This document shows, in pieces, positions 32,153-40,372 of a DNA stretch of 64,000 nt (positions are counted from its first letter, which is position 1; every line of letters starts with the position of its first letter). The notes beneath the pieces were generated by a model. The model was given only the letters and a program-made list of their open reading frames with translations. It was not told where the DNA came from and did not search any database. The translations under genes and the position numbers were made by a program. Origin of the DNA: Halovivax ruber XH-70 (GTDB taxonomy: Archaea > Halobacteriota > Halobacteria > Halobacteriales > Natrialbaceae); the NCBI RefSeq assembly GCF_000328525.1, contig NC_019964.1, forward strand, positions 1,054,001 through 1,118,000. Reading direction: 5' to 3'.

Positions 32153-33184
32153 ATGAAGACGCGAAAGGTCCAGCGACTCGGACCGTCCACGCTCGCGATG
32201 ACGCTGCCCGCGGAGTGGGCGAGCGCACAGGACGTCGAGAAGGGTGACGAGGTGTCGCTGCGGATGGGGTCGAATGGAACGCTGACGGTACTACCGGAGT
32301 CGGCCCACGCCGAGGAGACGGAAGCGGTAGTTCACTCCGACGAACTCGATGCCAACGCCGTCGAGCGGGCCATCGTCGCACAGTACGCCCTCGGTCGGCG
32401 TGTGATCCACGTCGAACGCGAGGACGGGGCGCTCGACTCGGACATCATCAACGCGGTCTATCGCGCGGAGACGCAACTGATGGGGCTCGGGGTCATCGAA
32501 GAGACGCCCGAGAGCATCGCCATCCGGTGTTCCGTCGATCCGGCGGATTTCACGCTCGATAACTTGCTCACCCGGCTCGAACGCACCGGCCGGACGATGC
32601 GTGGCGAGGCGATCAAAGCACTCGCCCACGGGAACCCGGATCTCGCAGAGCGTGCGCTCAACCGCGAACGCCAGGCGAACAAGATCTTCGTGCTCATTCT
32701 CCGGCTCATCTTCAGCGCACACGGCAACCCGGCGGTCGCACAGGCCGTCGGCCTCGACGGCGGCGTCTCGTTGATCGGCTACCGATCCATCGCGAAGAAC
32801 CTCGAACTCACGGCCGACAACGCAGAAGACATCGCCGACATCGTCATGGAAACCGACGGCCACACGTTGGACGTCGAAAACGCCGTCATGGCCGACGTCC
32901 GAGCGTTGAACGACGAGGTCGACGAGATCACGACCCTGGCCGTGGAAGCTGCCGTGAATCGCGAGTACGATCTCGCGATCGACGCCCGGACGAGTTTTGG
33001 CGAGATCTCCGCCCACGAACGCGAGATCCTGACGTCGTTACCCGAGATGCCGAACGAGGACCTCCTCCAGATCAGGGAAGTCCTCGTCAGTCTGGAGCAG
33101 ACGGCCCAGTACGCCGTCAGAAATGCAGAAATCGCGGCGAACCTGTCCCTGAACGAGGAATCGGCCCATACGACGATCTCCTGA
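32153..33184 (+). CDS. PhoU-domain phosphate regulator with N-terminal AbrB/SpoVT DNA-binding domain
   Basis: A 343-residue protein. MKTRKVQRLGPSTLAMTLPAEWA and DEVSLRMGSNGTLTVLPE form an AbrB/SpoVT swapped-hairpin DNA-binding domain. Two PhoU-like helical domains follow (LLTRLERTGRTMRGEAIKAL, AKNLELTADNAEDIADIVME). Haloarchaeal proteins of this type regulate phosphate uptake. The start at 32153 begins the AbrB motif and follows a TATA-like AGGATTAAAC. The TnpB element ends about 50 bases upstream, leaving this promoter intact. Confidence 0.9.
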   Translation: MKTRKVQRLGPSTLAMTLPAEWASAQDVEKGDEVSLRMGSNGTLTVLPESAHAEETEAVVHSDELDANAVERAIVAQYALGRRVIHVEREDGALDSDIINAVYRAETQLMGLGVIEETPESIAIRCSVDPADFTLDNLLTRLERTGRTMRGEAIKALAHGNPDLAERALNRERQANKIFVLILRLIFSAHGNPAVAQAVGLDGGVSLIGYRSIAKNLELTADNAEDIADIVMETDGHTLDVENAVMADVRALNDEVDEITTLAVEAAVNREYDLAIDARTSFGEISAHEREILTSLPEMPNEDLLQIREVLVSLEQTAQYAVRNAEIAANLSLNEESAHTTIS

Positions 33185-33283
33185 GGCCTTCCGGCGATCG
33201 ACGCCGCTCTTTCGGTCGGCCCGTCGGCGGTCGACTCGGATGCGATGACCACAGTTAAGACCGTGCCGTCACGAGGGCGTAAC

Positions 33284-33466
33284 ATGGCTACGTCAACGAA
33301 TTCGACGGATCGCGGCATCGGACTTTCGGTGCTCTTCGGCGCGCTGGCCGTGCTGGGTGCGATCGTGATGGCAGTCGGTGCGCCGGAGCAGCTGGCGGCC
33401 TGGGGATTCGCCGCAGCCGTCATCTTCGGCTGTCTGGCAGTCGTCGCCGCCCACAAGCTCTGGTGA
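33284..33466 (+). CDS. Small two-helix membrane protein
   Basis: A 60-residue protein: a short polar N-terminus, then two hydrophobic helices (LSVLFGALAVLGAIVMAVG and GFAAAVIFGCLAVVAA). Length and layout resemble a conserved haloarchaeal family that I remember as DUF7525; that name is tentative. The ATG at 33284 begins the conserved part. Function unknown. Confidence 0.7.
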   Translation: MATSTNSTDRGIGLSVLFGALAVLGAIVMAVGAPEQLAAWGFAAAVIFGCLAVVAAHKLW

Positions 33467-33522
33467 GCGCCCTCCCTCCTGCCAACAGTTAAGGCCCGCG
33501 AGTGCGTACTTTCGGTGAACGA

Positions 33523-33747
33523 ATGAGCGACTACTCCGACGAAGACCGGCGGATTCTCTCGTATCTTCGTGAGAGTGCAGCCCGGGGTGAACAGTACTTC
33601 CGGGCGAAGAACATCGCCAGTGCGATCGGCCTCTCTTCGAAGCAGGTCGGTGCCCGACTTCCGGAACTCTCCGAGAAGTCAGAGGATGTCGACATCGAGA
33701 AGTGGGGACGTGCGCGCTCGACCACCTGGCGCGTCACGATCAGTTGA
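33523..33747 (+). CDS. DUF7123-like winged-helix protein
   Basis: A 74-residue protein (MSDYSDEDRRILSYLRESAARGEQYFRAKNIASAIGLSSKQVGARLPELSE...). The layout is a compact winged helix: an N-terminal helix, recognition helix GLSSKQVGARL, then a beta wing ending in ARSTTWRVT. It resembles haloarchaeal DUF7123 proteins. It is monocistronic and follows the small membrane gene by 57 bases. Probably DNA-binding; targets unknown. Confidence 0.78.
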   Translation: MSDYSDEDRRILSYLRESAARGEQYFRAKNIASAIGLSSKQVGARLPELSEKSEDVDIEKWGRARSTTWRVTIS

Positions 33748-33811
33748 TCGACCTGACTGCCCTGCAGTTGCCGGTCGCCGACTTTTTAGCTACCGCGTGC
33801 CCAGTGAGGCC

Positions 33812-34261
33812 ATGACCGTACGGGTCGAACGGACCGACGAGTTCGACGTCGAACCCGCACAGCTCTGGGCGTTCATCGCCGATCCGGCGAACCGGGCTCG
33901 GGCGATCAGCGTCGTCGAATCGTTTTCGGTCGATTCCGCGGACGGCCGGCGCTGTACCTGGGAGGTCGCACTGCCGATTCCGTTTCTCGATCGGACGACC
34001 ACCGTGGAGACGTACGATCGGGTTCGTGACCCGCCGACGAACGTGGAGTTTGTCGGCCAGTCCTCGGTCCTAGACGTCACCGGCCGCCACGAAATTGGCG
34101 ACCGAAACGGTGGATCACAGCTTCGAAGCGAGTTCGTCGTCGAGGGGCGGCTCCCCGGCGTCGAACGCTACTTCACTCGAAAGCTAGACGACGAACTCGA
34201 GAACCTTCGCCAGGCGGCCGACCGGGCGTTCGAACGGGAGTCGACGGAGGGATCGGCGTGA
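33812..34261 (+). CDS. SRPBCC (START/CoxG-like) family protein
   Basis: A 149-residue protein with the SRPBCC ligand-binding pattern: DEFDVEPAQLWAFIADPANRA at the start, a beta-rich middle (CTWEVALPIPFLDRTTTVETYDRV) and a long C-terminal helix (YFTRKLDDELENLRQAADRAFE). It may bind a lipid or hydrophobic ligand. The frame is open to 33569, but that part overlaps the DUF7123-like gene. The stop overlaps the GTG start of the nitrilase gene, so they form an operon. Confidence 0.82.
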   Translation: MTVRVERTDEFDVEPAQLWAFIADPANRARAISVVESFSVDSADGRRCTWEVALPIPFLDRTTTVETYDRVRDPPTNVEFVGQSSVLDVTGRHEIGDRNGGSQLRSEFVVEGRLPGVERYFTRKLDDELENLRQAADRAFERESTEGSA

Positions 34262-35082
34262 CCGACGGCTCGTTCCGGCTCGCGCTGGCACAGACACACC
34301 CCGACGCGGGGGCCGTCGCCGACAATCGAGCGCAAGCGATCGAACTGATCGAGCAGGCAGCGGCTCGCGGTGCCGACCTCGTCGCGCTCCCCGAACTGTT
34401 CTCGGTCGGCTACTTCGCCTTCGACGCCTACGAGCGGGCGAGCGAGCCGGTGGAGGGCGAAACGGCCCGACTCGTCGCCGACGCTGCAGCCACCAACGAC
34501 GTCGCCGTCCTGGCAGGAACGATCGTCGAGGATCTCGCGGCGACAGAGAGCGTGCAGACGCCTGCACCGTCGGGTCTGGCAAACACGGCGATGCTGTTCG
34601 ATGCCGACGGCCAGCGTCGTCTCGTCTACCGAAAGCACCACCTCTTCGGATACGAGTCGGCGGAGAGCGACCTGCTCGTTCCCGGCGATGCCGTCGATGT
34701 CGCCGAGATCGGCCCGTTTACCATCGGCGTGACCACGTGCTACGACCTCAGATTTCCCGAACTCTACCGCCAACTGGTCGATCAGGGGGCGACGCTCGTC
34801 CTCGTTCCCAGTGCCTGGCCGTATCCCCGCGTCGAACACTGGCAGACGCTCACTCGATCACGTGCCATCGAGAACCAGCTGTACCTCGGTGCGGTCAACG
34901 GCGCCGGGTCGATCGAGGGATCGACGTTACTCGGCCGGTCGACGGTCTACGACCCCTGGGGGACACCGATCGCGTCGACCGGGGACGATTCCGGACTCGT
35001 CGTCGCCGACCTCGATCCGACTGCGGTTTCTACCGTTCGTGAGAACTTCCCGGCGCTCGCTGATCGACGGGACACGGTGTGA
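34258..35082 (+). CDS. Carbon-nitrogen hydrolase (nitrilase superfamily)
   Basis: A 274-residue amidohydrolase with the catalytic triad in view: Glu in LVALPELFSVGYF (about residue 46), Lys in VYRKHHLFGYE (about 127) and Cys in GVTTCYDLRFPELYR (about 161). It hydrolyses a C-N bond of an amide; omega-amidase or carbamoyl hydrolase activity is plausible but not decidable. It starts with GTG at 34258-34260, overlapping the stop of the SRPBCC gene. Confidence 0.9.
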   Translation: MTDGSFRLALAQTHPDAGAVADNRAQAIELIEQAAARGADLVALPELFSVGYFAFDAYERASEPVEGETARLVADAAATNDVAVLAGTIVEDLAATESVQTPAPSGLANTAMLFDADGQRRLVYRKHHLFGYESAESDLLVPGDAVDVAEIGPFTIGVTTCYDLRFPELYRQLVDQGATLVLVPSAWPYPRVEHWQTLTRSRAIENQLYLGAVNGAGSIEGSTLLGRSTVYDPWGTPIASTGDDSGLVVADLDPTAVSTVRENFPALADRRDTV

Positions 35083-35328
35083 ATCGACGACTACGAATCG
35101 GTGAGGCGCGTAGTGGTCCGCGCCCAAGGCGAGACCTCTTCTCTGGTCGTTTGTCAGATTCCCTGTGTACCGTCATCCAACGACACAGGCGGTGATATCG
35201 CCGAACGGGTACCGACCGGGACACTTTTGGTGATAGCTAACGTTGGGTTACCTGCCGGTATCCGGCGCTTTTCACGTCGATATCGGTACATCCGCTCGGT
35301 CGCCACCGCCAGGACCCACGCCTGCCCC

Positions 35329-35371
35329 ACGACCCGGCCACGCCGGCAGCCGGGTCGTCTCTCCGGCGTGG
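35329..35371. other. Two interlocked perfect 9-bp stems (pseudoknot or switch)
   Basis: ACGACCCGG (35329-35337) pairs with CCGGGTCGT (35350-35358). The loop between them contains CCACGCCGG (35338-35346), which pairs with CCGGCGTGG (35363-35371). Both stems are perfect. With 0, 3 and 4 base linkers a full pseudoknot would be tight, so the two stems may instead be mutually exclusive. Confidence 0.5.
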
Positions 35372-35502
35372 CGTGGTTCGTGAGGTCGGGTACACCCGCT
35401 CGTTCGTCGACGTAATTCTCGATTATCTAGTGACGTCCAGGGTTGCTTGTGCCGCACTCTTCTTGGACACCGGCGCTCACCGAGGCGAGAAAACGCACGA
35501 CG

Positions 35503-35520
35503 AGTCGAAAAAACGCGTGA
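35503..35520 (-). terminator. T-rich terminator candidate after the aldehyde dehydrogenase gene
   Basis: On the minus strand, about 20-35 bases after the stop, two T runs (CGTTTTC and CGTTTTTTCG) occur in GC-rich surroundings. Archaeal transcription often ends at such T tracts. Confidence 0.35.
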
Positions 35521-35538
35521 AAACGGCGTGTTCGTGAG

Positions 35539-37074
35539 TTAGTCGTCTTCGGTCTTGATGTCCGCGGAGAGACCTTGGGCCATCTCGATCTCCTTCGAGT
35601 TGTTCAGCGTCCAGGCGGTGCGCTCCGTGACGGCCTCGATGGCCTCGCGGGCGCTCGGGTAGCCGTTTCCGGACTTCTTGACGCCGCCGAAAGGCAACTG
35701 GATCTCGGCACCGATACACGGCAGGTTGGCGTAGGCGAGGCCGAGGTCGGCGTGGTCGCGGAAGTAGTTGATTTGGCGGTAGTCCTCGGAGATGATGGCG
35801 CCGGCCAGGCCGTAGGGCGTGTCGTTGTGGATCTCGAGGGCACGCTCGATATCACCCGAGTACTTCATCAGGGCGACGTGCGGGCCGAAACACTCCTCTT
35901 TGATGCAGCGAAGGTCGGGATCGTAGTCGATCTCGTAGACGAACGGGCCGACCCAGTTGCCGTCCTCGTGACCCTCGGGAATCTCGTCGTCCTCGAGTTC
36001 GAAGCGGTCGACGAGCACTTCGGCGCCTTCCTCGACGGCGAGTTCGTTGTGGCGCTGAATCTTCTCGACGTGTCCCGGCTCGATCGCCGGGCCCATGAAG
36101 GTGTTCTCGTCGAGCGGGTCGTCGACGGAGACCTGCTTCGCCGTCTCGACGTAGCGTTCCTTGAACTCGTCGTAGACGTCCTCGTGGACGATGAGGCGCT
36201 CGGATGAGACACAGCGCTGGCCGGTCGTCTTGAACGAGGACATGATCGCGGCGTGAACGGCGATGTCGAGATCGGCCTCTTCGGTGATCACGATGCCGTT
36301 CTTTCCGCCCATCTCACAGGCAGCGAGCTTGCCGGGTTCGCCGCCGACCTTGCCGGCGATCTCGTGGCCGACCTCGGCGGAGCCGGTGAAGAGCACGGTG
36401 TCGACGCGCTCGTCGTCGGTGATCGCCGCGCCGGCGTCGCCGTAGCCCTGGACCATGTTGAAGACGCCCTCGGGGAGGCCGGCGTCTTCCATCATCTCGG
36501 CGATGACCTGGCCGCACCACGGGGTCTGCTCGGCGGGCTTCCAGACGACGGTGTTACCCTCGACCAGCGCGAGGGCCATGTGCCAGAACGGGATGGCGAC
36601 CGGGAAGTTCCACGGGGTGATGCAGCCGATCACGCCGCGGGGCTTGCGGCGCATGTAGGCGTCCTTCGCGCCGACCTCCGAGGGGACGACGTCGCCGTGT
36701 GGGTGGCGGGCGTTCGCGGCGGCCCACTCGACCATGTGGTAGGCCTCGACGACGTCGGCTTTGCCCTCGCTGATCTCCTTGCCACACTCTTTGGTGACGA
36801 TCTCTCCGAGTTCGTCGGTTCGATCGCGCATCTCGTGGTAGATGTCCCAGAGGTACTCGGCGCGGTCGATGTAGGAGAGTTCGCGCCACTCGTCGAACGC
36901 GTCGTCGGCCGCGGCGAGCGCGGCGTCGACGTCGTCCTCGGTCCCGCGGTGGAACGTGGCGATCGATTCGCCTGTCGCCGGGTTCTGACTGTCGAACGTT
37001 TCACTGCCTGTGCCTTCGGTCCACTCGCCACCGATGTAGTGGCCGTAGGCGTCTGTATCGGCCTGTTGACTCAT
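35539..37074 (-). CDS. NAD(P)-dependent aldehyde dehydrogenase
   Basis: A 511-residue enzyme. CITPWNFPVAIPFWHMA is the cofactor/substrate motif, FTGSAEVGHEIAGKVGG the Rossmann loop, CEMGGKNG contains the catalytic Glu, and KTTGQRCVSSERL the catalytic Cys. EECFGPHVALMKY and QLPFGGVKKSGNGYPSAREAIEAVTE complete the family signature. It oxidises an aldehyde to an acid; the substrate is unknown. The start MSQQADTDAYGHYIGG at 37072-37074 was chosen over a Met 7 codons upstream because it begins the conserved N-terminus. Confidence 0.93.
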   Translation of the reverse strand: MSQQADTDAYGHYIGGEWTEGTGSETFDSQNPATGESIATFHRGTEDDVDAALAAADDAFDEWRELSYIDRAEYLWDIYHEMRDRTDELGEIVTKECGKEISEGKADVVEAYHMVEWAAANARHPHGDVVPSEVGAKDAYMRRKPRGVIGCITPWNFPVAIPFWHMALALVEGNTVVWKPAEQTPWCGQVIAEMMEDAGLPEGVFNMVQGYGDAGAAITDDERVDTVLFTGSAEVGHEIAGKVGGEPGKLAACEMGGKNGIVITEEADLDIAVHAAIMSSFKTTGQRCVSSERLIVHEDVYDEFKERYVETAKQVSVDDPLDENTFMGPAIEPGHVEKIQRHNELAVEEGAEVLVDRFELEDDEIPEGHEDGNWVGPFVYEIDYDPDLRCIKEECFGPHVALMKYSGDIERALEIHNDTPYGLAGAIISEDYRQINYFRDHADLGLAYANLPCIGAEIQLPFGGVKKSGNGYPSAREAIEAVTERTAWTLNNSKEIEMAQGLSADIKTEDD

Positions 37075-37172
37075 GTTCAGGCAAAATTTCGCCAAGCGGC
37101 ATGAAAAACCCTGCTATCCGGCCGGCGGACCGAGGCCGAGGTCGAAGTCGGCTCGCCCGTCGACACGGGCCG

Positions 37173-37982
37173 TCACGTTCCGTCCAGGTCGGCGACTTTC
37201 TCGAGTTCACCGCGAAGGACCGTGCTGTCGAATTCGTGGTCGGGACGCAGCCGGACGAAATCGAGGAACTCACGTGCGGCAAGCAGGTCTTCGCCACCGT
37301 AGTGACTGGCCGCGATTGCCACGGCGTCACGGGCCCCGAGTCGAGGTTCGAGGACGGCGAGGGCACAGGCGAGATCGTAGCCGCGGGTCACCCGCTCGCG
37401 CCCCTCCCTGACGCGCGTCGCATCGATGACGTAGAGGTCGCCGTCGGCCACGAGGAGGTTCTCCGCGCGGAGGTCGCCGTGGGCGAGTCCGTGCTGGTGC
37501 ATCGTCGCGAGCGTCTCGAACAGGTCGGGAGCGATATCGCGAACGGACTCGTCCGTGAGCTCGTCGAGTGATTCGAACGACGGGAGATACTCGAGGACGA
37601 GCACGCCGAGCCCGTTCACCTCGAACGCGTCCATCGGTTCCGGCGCGTGACAGCCGATCTCTCGGATACGATTTGTCGCCTCGTACTCGTGTTCGACCAT
37701 CTCGAGCGGCGAGTCGAACCGGTCGAAGAAGCCGCTGGTTCCGGTGGTGATCGCCCCGGCGTTTCGCCCGGCCGTCAGTAGCGAGTGGACCCGCGTGTTC
37801 TGGGTGGAGACGATCTTCACGAACCACTCGTCGTCGATCACGCACGGGGTCGAGAGCCAGTTGTCGGCCGCCAGAAACTCGACGCGAACTTCCTCGCGGC
37901 CGTATCGCTCGGCGATGGAACTGGCGACGCGCTCCAGTCGATCCCAGGCGACAGTGCCACGAGCCAGCTGGCGGATGTCCAT
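37173..37982 (-). CDS. RIO-like serine/threonine protein kinase
   Basis: A 269-residue kinase-fold protein. VIDDEWFVKIVS carries the ATP-binding Lys, EYEATNRIREIG the alphaC Glu, and HGDLRAENLLV the catalytic loop (HGD with downstream Asn). VIDATRV has the metal-binding Asp in place of the usual DFG, as in RIO and ABC1 kinases. The C-terminal lobe is short. The start MDIRQLARGTVAWDRLE at 37980-37982 is the best of several Met codons. It probably phosphorylates a protein or small molecule; the target is unknown. Confidence 0.78.
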   Translation of the reverse strand: MDIRQLARGTVAWDRLERVASSIAERYGREEVRVEFLAADNWLSTPCVIDDEWFVKIVSTQNTRVHSLLTAGRNAGAITTGTSGFFDRFDSPLEMVEHEYEATNRIREIGCHAPEPMDAFEVNGLGVLVLEYLPSFESLDELTDESVRDIAPDLFETLATMHQHGLAHGDLRAENLLVADGDLYVIDATRVREGRERVTRGYDLACALAVLEPRLGARDAVAIAASHYGGEDLLAAREFLDFVRLRPDHEFDSTVLRGELEKVADLDGT

Positions 37983-38094
37983 CCGCTGGCACGTTGGCGC
38001 TCCGATGGTATAATCGTCCCGGCGCGACGCTGCTGCATAGGTGAGTGGCCATCCGAAGGCATGCAATGGTCCTCATGCCGACAAAATATACTCG

Positions 38095-38346
38095 CTACGC
38101 GTTTCGGTCGATCCACGAACAGAACGCGTCGAACTCATTGGCGCCGGCACTGTCCGCGATCTCTCTGAGTGTCCCGGTGCGAAGTTCGTCGTGTAGCGGA
38201 ACCGTTACCCACCGTCGGTCAGCGTCGTTGGTCGGATGCTCGTAGTACAATTGCGCATGGTCGCCCGTCGTCCGGCGCCACTCGAATCCACCGGTATTGA
38301 CCAGGACTGTCACAACTTCTCGACCGGAAAACGTGCGACGGCCCAT
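38095..38346 (-). CDS. hicA: HicA-like toxin (mRNA interferase)
   Basis: An 83-residue protein with the double-stranded RNA-binding-like HicA fold: TFSGREVVTVLVNTGGFEWRRTTGDHAQLYY, including the conserved GxxxxxxxGDH His, then VPLHDELRTGTLREIADSAG. HicA toxins cleave mRNA and are neutralised by HicB. It starts 1 base after the HicB stop. I chose the ATG at 38344-38346 because the conserved GRRTFSGREVV follows directly. Confidence 0.85.
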   Translation of the reverse strand: MGRRTFSGREVVTVLVNTGGFEWRRTTGDHAQLYYEHPTNDADRRWVTVPLHDELRTGTLREIADSAGANEFDAFCSWIDRNA

Positions 38347-38347
38347 C

Positions 38348-38617
38348 CTACTCGAGGACGTCTGGCGGTGTCTGGTTGCCAGTTTCGTTCGCTGTGGGAT
38401 CGATTCCGAGTTCCCGCAGCTCGTCATCGGTCGGTTTTCGGCCGCGATCCCCGTCGTGGAGTGCAACCGCATCGTCTAAGTTATCGAGTGCAATCCGGCG
38501 GGACGAACCCTGTGTCGTGACGCCCGTTTCGACGTCCTTTGCTATCCACCACTCCTCTTCGGGCCACAACCTGATTTCTGCCTCGTGGACGGGTCCATTA
38601 CTCGAGGAACTCGCCAT
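38348..38617 (-). CDS. hicB: HicB-like antitoxin
   Basis: An 89-residue acidic protein. EAEIRLWPEEEWWIAKDVETGVTTQGSSRRIALDNLDDAVALHD is the partial RNase H-like HicB fold (ETGVTTQG and the A..NL..A helix). A disordered acidic tail follows. The start MASSSSNGP at 38615-38617 has a TATA-like CCTTATACG about 30 bases upstream. It forms an operon with hicA, in the HicB-first order seen in many archaea. Confidence 0.82.
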   Translation of the reverse strand: MASSSSNGPVHEAEIRLWPEEEWWIAKDVETGVTTQGSSRRIALDNLDDAVALHDGDRGRKPTDDELRELGIDPTANETGNQTPPDVLE

Positions 38618-38969
38618 TTCACCTGCTACTATGGGCACTGTTCGTATAAGGATTCGGCCGCGATCGAATCGGGTACGAGTGGTTGCAGTTGCGACGACTC
38701 AACGTTGTCGCGTGATCGCCCGGGTGTGGGGCCCAAAGCAGCGTCTTATCATGCAAATATTCGGACTGTGTTCGAACGTATTTACAAAGGTGACGTGACA
38801 ACCGCCGCGATGGTTTTCGACCATCTCACACTTCCTGGGAGGTCGGTGGCTCAACTTTCGCGGCCACGTTCGAGACTGGTTTGACTTGTACCCGAACGGG
38901 AGACCAGATGCTGACGCATGGGTTACCGTTGCGAGTCTTTTAGGTCTCCGGGATGAAACGATCGGGTAC
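38618..38969. other. Intergenic promoter region upstream of hicBA and the DUF7544-like gene
   Basis: About 350 bases between divergent genes. The TATA-like TATAAGG (38645-38652, minus) serves hicB. CTTTTAGG (about 38937-38944, plus) lies about 28 bases before the ATG at 38970. The open frames here have no protein character. The centre (38750-38800) is AT-rich without recognisable elements. Confidence 0.4.
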
Positions 38970-40205
38970 ATGCACGCTGTATCGGCTCTCGGCGACGCGA
39001 TCGCCGTGACGCGAGACTATCTCACACCTGTCGACGCCAGACAGTGGCTCAAACTCGCCGTCGTGGTCGTGTTCGTCTCGGGTCTGATGGTGACGCCGCC
39101 GACGACGCCGGCCGCCGAACCGTCACCGGCGCCAGTCGTGGACGGGTCGACCGAGCCGATGCCGTTCGAGAACCCGTTTTCCGACGGTGAACTGGTTACG
39201 CTCGCCATCGCTGTGGCGGCGCTGCTCCTCGGTGTGTGGCTGGTCTTCACGCTGATCGGGTCGTTGCTGGAATTCGTGTTGATCGAGGCACTCCGATCGG
39301 GCCCCGTCGAGATCCGGGCTGGCGTTCGGGCACACGGGAGGAAAGGCCTCTCGCTGTTCGCGTTCAGGATCGCGCTGACTGTACTGGCGCTTGCGATTGT
39401 TGCGATCCCTGCTGCCCTCCAGTTGCGTCCCATCGACCCGAGTCAGCCGATCGACCCGATCCAGCGAGCGTCGCTTTCGACGCTCGGTGGCCTGATCGTA
39501 CTGGCGCTCGTCGTCGGGCTCGTCTACTGGATCGTGATGCGGCTGACGACGGAGTTCGTCGTCCCGGTCATGCTGCGGACTGACAGCGGTGTTCGGGCCG
39601 GGTGGGGCCGGTTCTTGCAACCGCTTCGTTCGAACGTCGGCGAGTACGTCGTCTACCTCGTCCTGGTGACGCTGGTGGACTTCGTCGGCGCGATCGCCGT
39701 GGGGATCGTCACTGCCGCCGTCGGGTTCGTCGTCGCGATCCCGTTCGTGGTTCTCGTCGTCGTCGCGTTCTTCCTCGGCCCGCTCGCGATCCCGTCGTTG
39801 ATCGTCCTCGCTATCGTGGGCCTCGTCACGTTTTTACTCCTCACTGCCGCGATTCGGATGCCGCTCGTCGTCTACGTCCGCTACTACGCCCTCCTCGTAC
39901 TGGGGGCGACGGACTCGACGCTGGATCTGATCCCGGACCGGCGCGACACCACTCGATCAGACTCCGGATGGGAGGAGTGGGACGACGGCGAGGACTGGGC
40001 TGGGCCGTCGTCCCGCGACTCGTCCGACTCGTGGTCGGCTACAAGCGACGAAACCGAGCCGGATCGAACTGACGAGTCCGACGAGAGCTGGGACACGTCC
40101 GACGACTGGGGGTATCGCGGCGACGAATCGGGCCGCACCGACGAACGGGATCGCGACGACGGATGGGGCTATCGTGACGACGACCGAGAGCGGGACGACG
40201 GTTAG
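38970..40205 (+). CDS. DUF7544-like polytopic membrane protein with acidic tail
   Basis: A 411-residue protein starting MHAVSALGDAIAVTRDYLTPVDARQWLKLAVV, a start I associate with haloarchaeal DUF7544. About six hydrophobic segments follow between residues 28 and 325. The last 90 residues are a soluble, very acidic tail of repeated Asp/Trp/Tyr motifs (DDWGYRGDES, DDGWGYRDDD). The start at 38970 has a TATA element at the right distance; the earlier frame from 38886 has not. Function unknown, possibly a scaffold or transporter component. Confidence 0.78.
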   Translation: MHAVSALGDAIAVTRDYLTPVDARQWLKLAVVVVFVSGLMVTPPTTPAAEPSPAPVVDGSTEPMPFENPFSDGELVTLAIAVAALLLGVWLVFTLIGSLLEFVLIEALRSGPVEIRAGVRAHGRKGLSLFAFRIALTVLALAIVAIPAALQLRPIDPSQPIDPIQRASLSTLGGLIVLALVVGLVYWIVMRLTTEFVVPVMLRTDSGVRAGWGRFLQPLRSNVGEYVVYLVLVTLVDFVGAIAVGIVTAAVGFVVAIPFVVLVVVAFFLGPLAIPSLIVLAIVGLVTFLLLTAAIRMPLVVYVRYYALLVLGATDSTLDLIPDRRDTTRSDSGWEEWDDGEDWAGPSSRDSSDSWSATSDETEPDRTDESDESWDTSDDWGYRGDESGRTDERDRDDGWGYRDDDRERDDG

Positions 40206-40372
40206 TGATCTGTGCCCGAACCGGACTGCGACGACGAGTGTTGATTTCGTAACGACGGACCGCACTCGGCTCGTCCCAATCACAGTTAGTGAGTCACGAA
40301 CCTGGTCCGTCGTCGATACAACGCCCAGCCGCGTTCGGAGCGTTTATCTCAGGGGTCGGCAATTGTTGCAAT

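Larger units (their letters stand above)
35083..35538. other. Gap of about 450 bases with candidate structured RNA, no gene
   Basis: No convincing protein is encoded; the open frames are Arg/Ser-rich. The gap holds a 5-bp GC hairpin (GCCGG TAT CCGGC, 35254-35266) and two interlocked 9-bp stems (35329-35371). It lies between the nitrilase gene and the 3' end of the aldehyde dehydrogenase gene, so it is not a simple promoter region. Confidence 0.5.

Noticed and set aside
35101-35415. 104-residue plus-strand frame in the gap before the aldehyde dehydrogenase gene
   Set aside because: Basic, Arg/Thr-rich composition unlike haloarchaeal proteins, and it runs through the paired stems.
38585-38884. 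99-residue plus-strand frame upstream of the DUF7544-like gene
   Set aside because: Ser/Arg/Cys-rich, overlaps the hicB start and the promoter region, no protein character.
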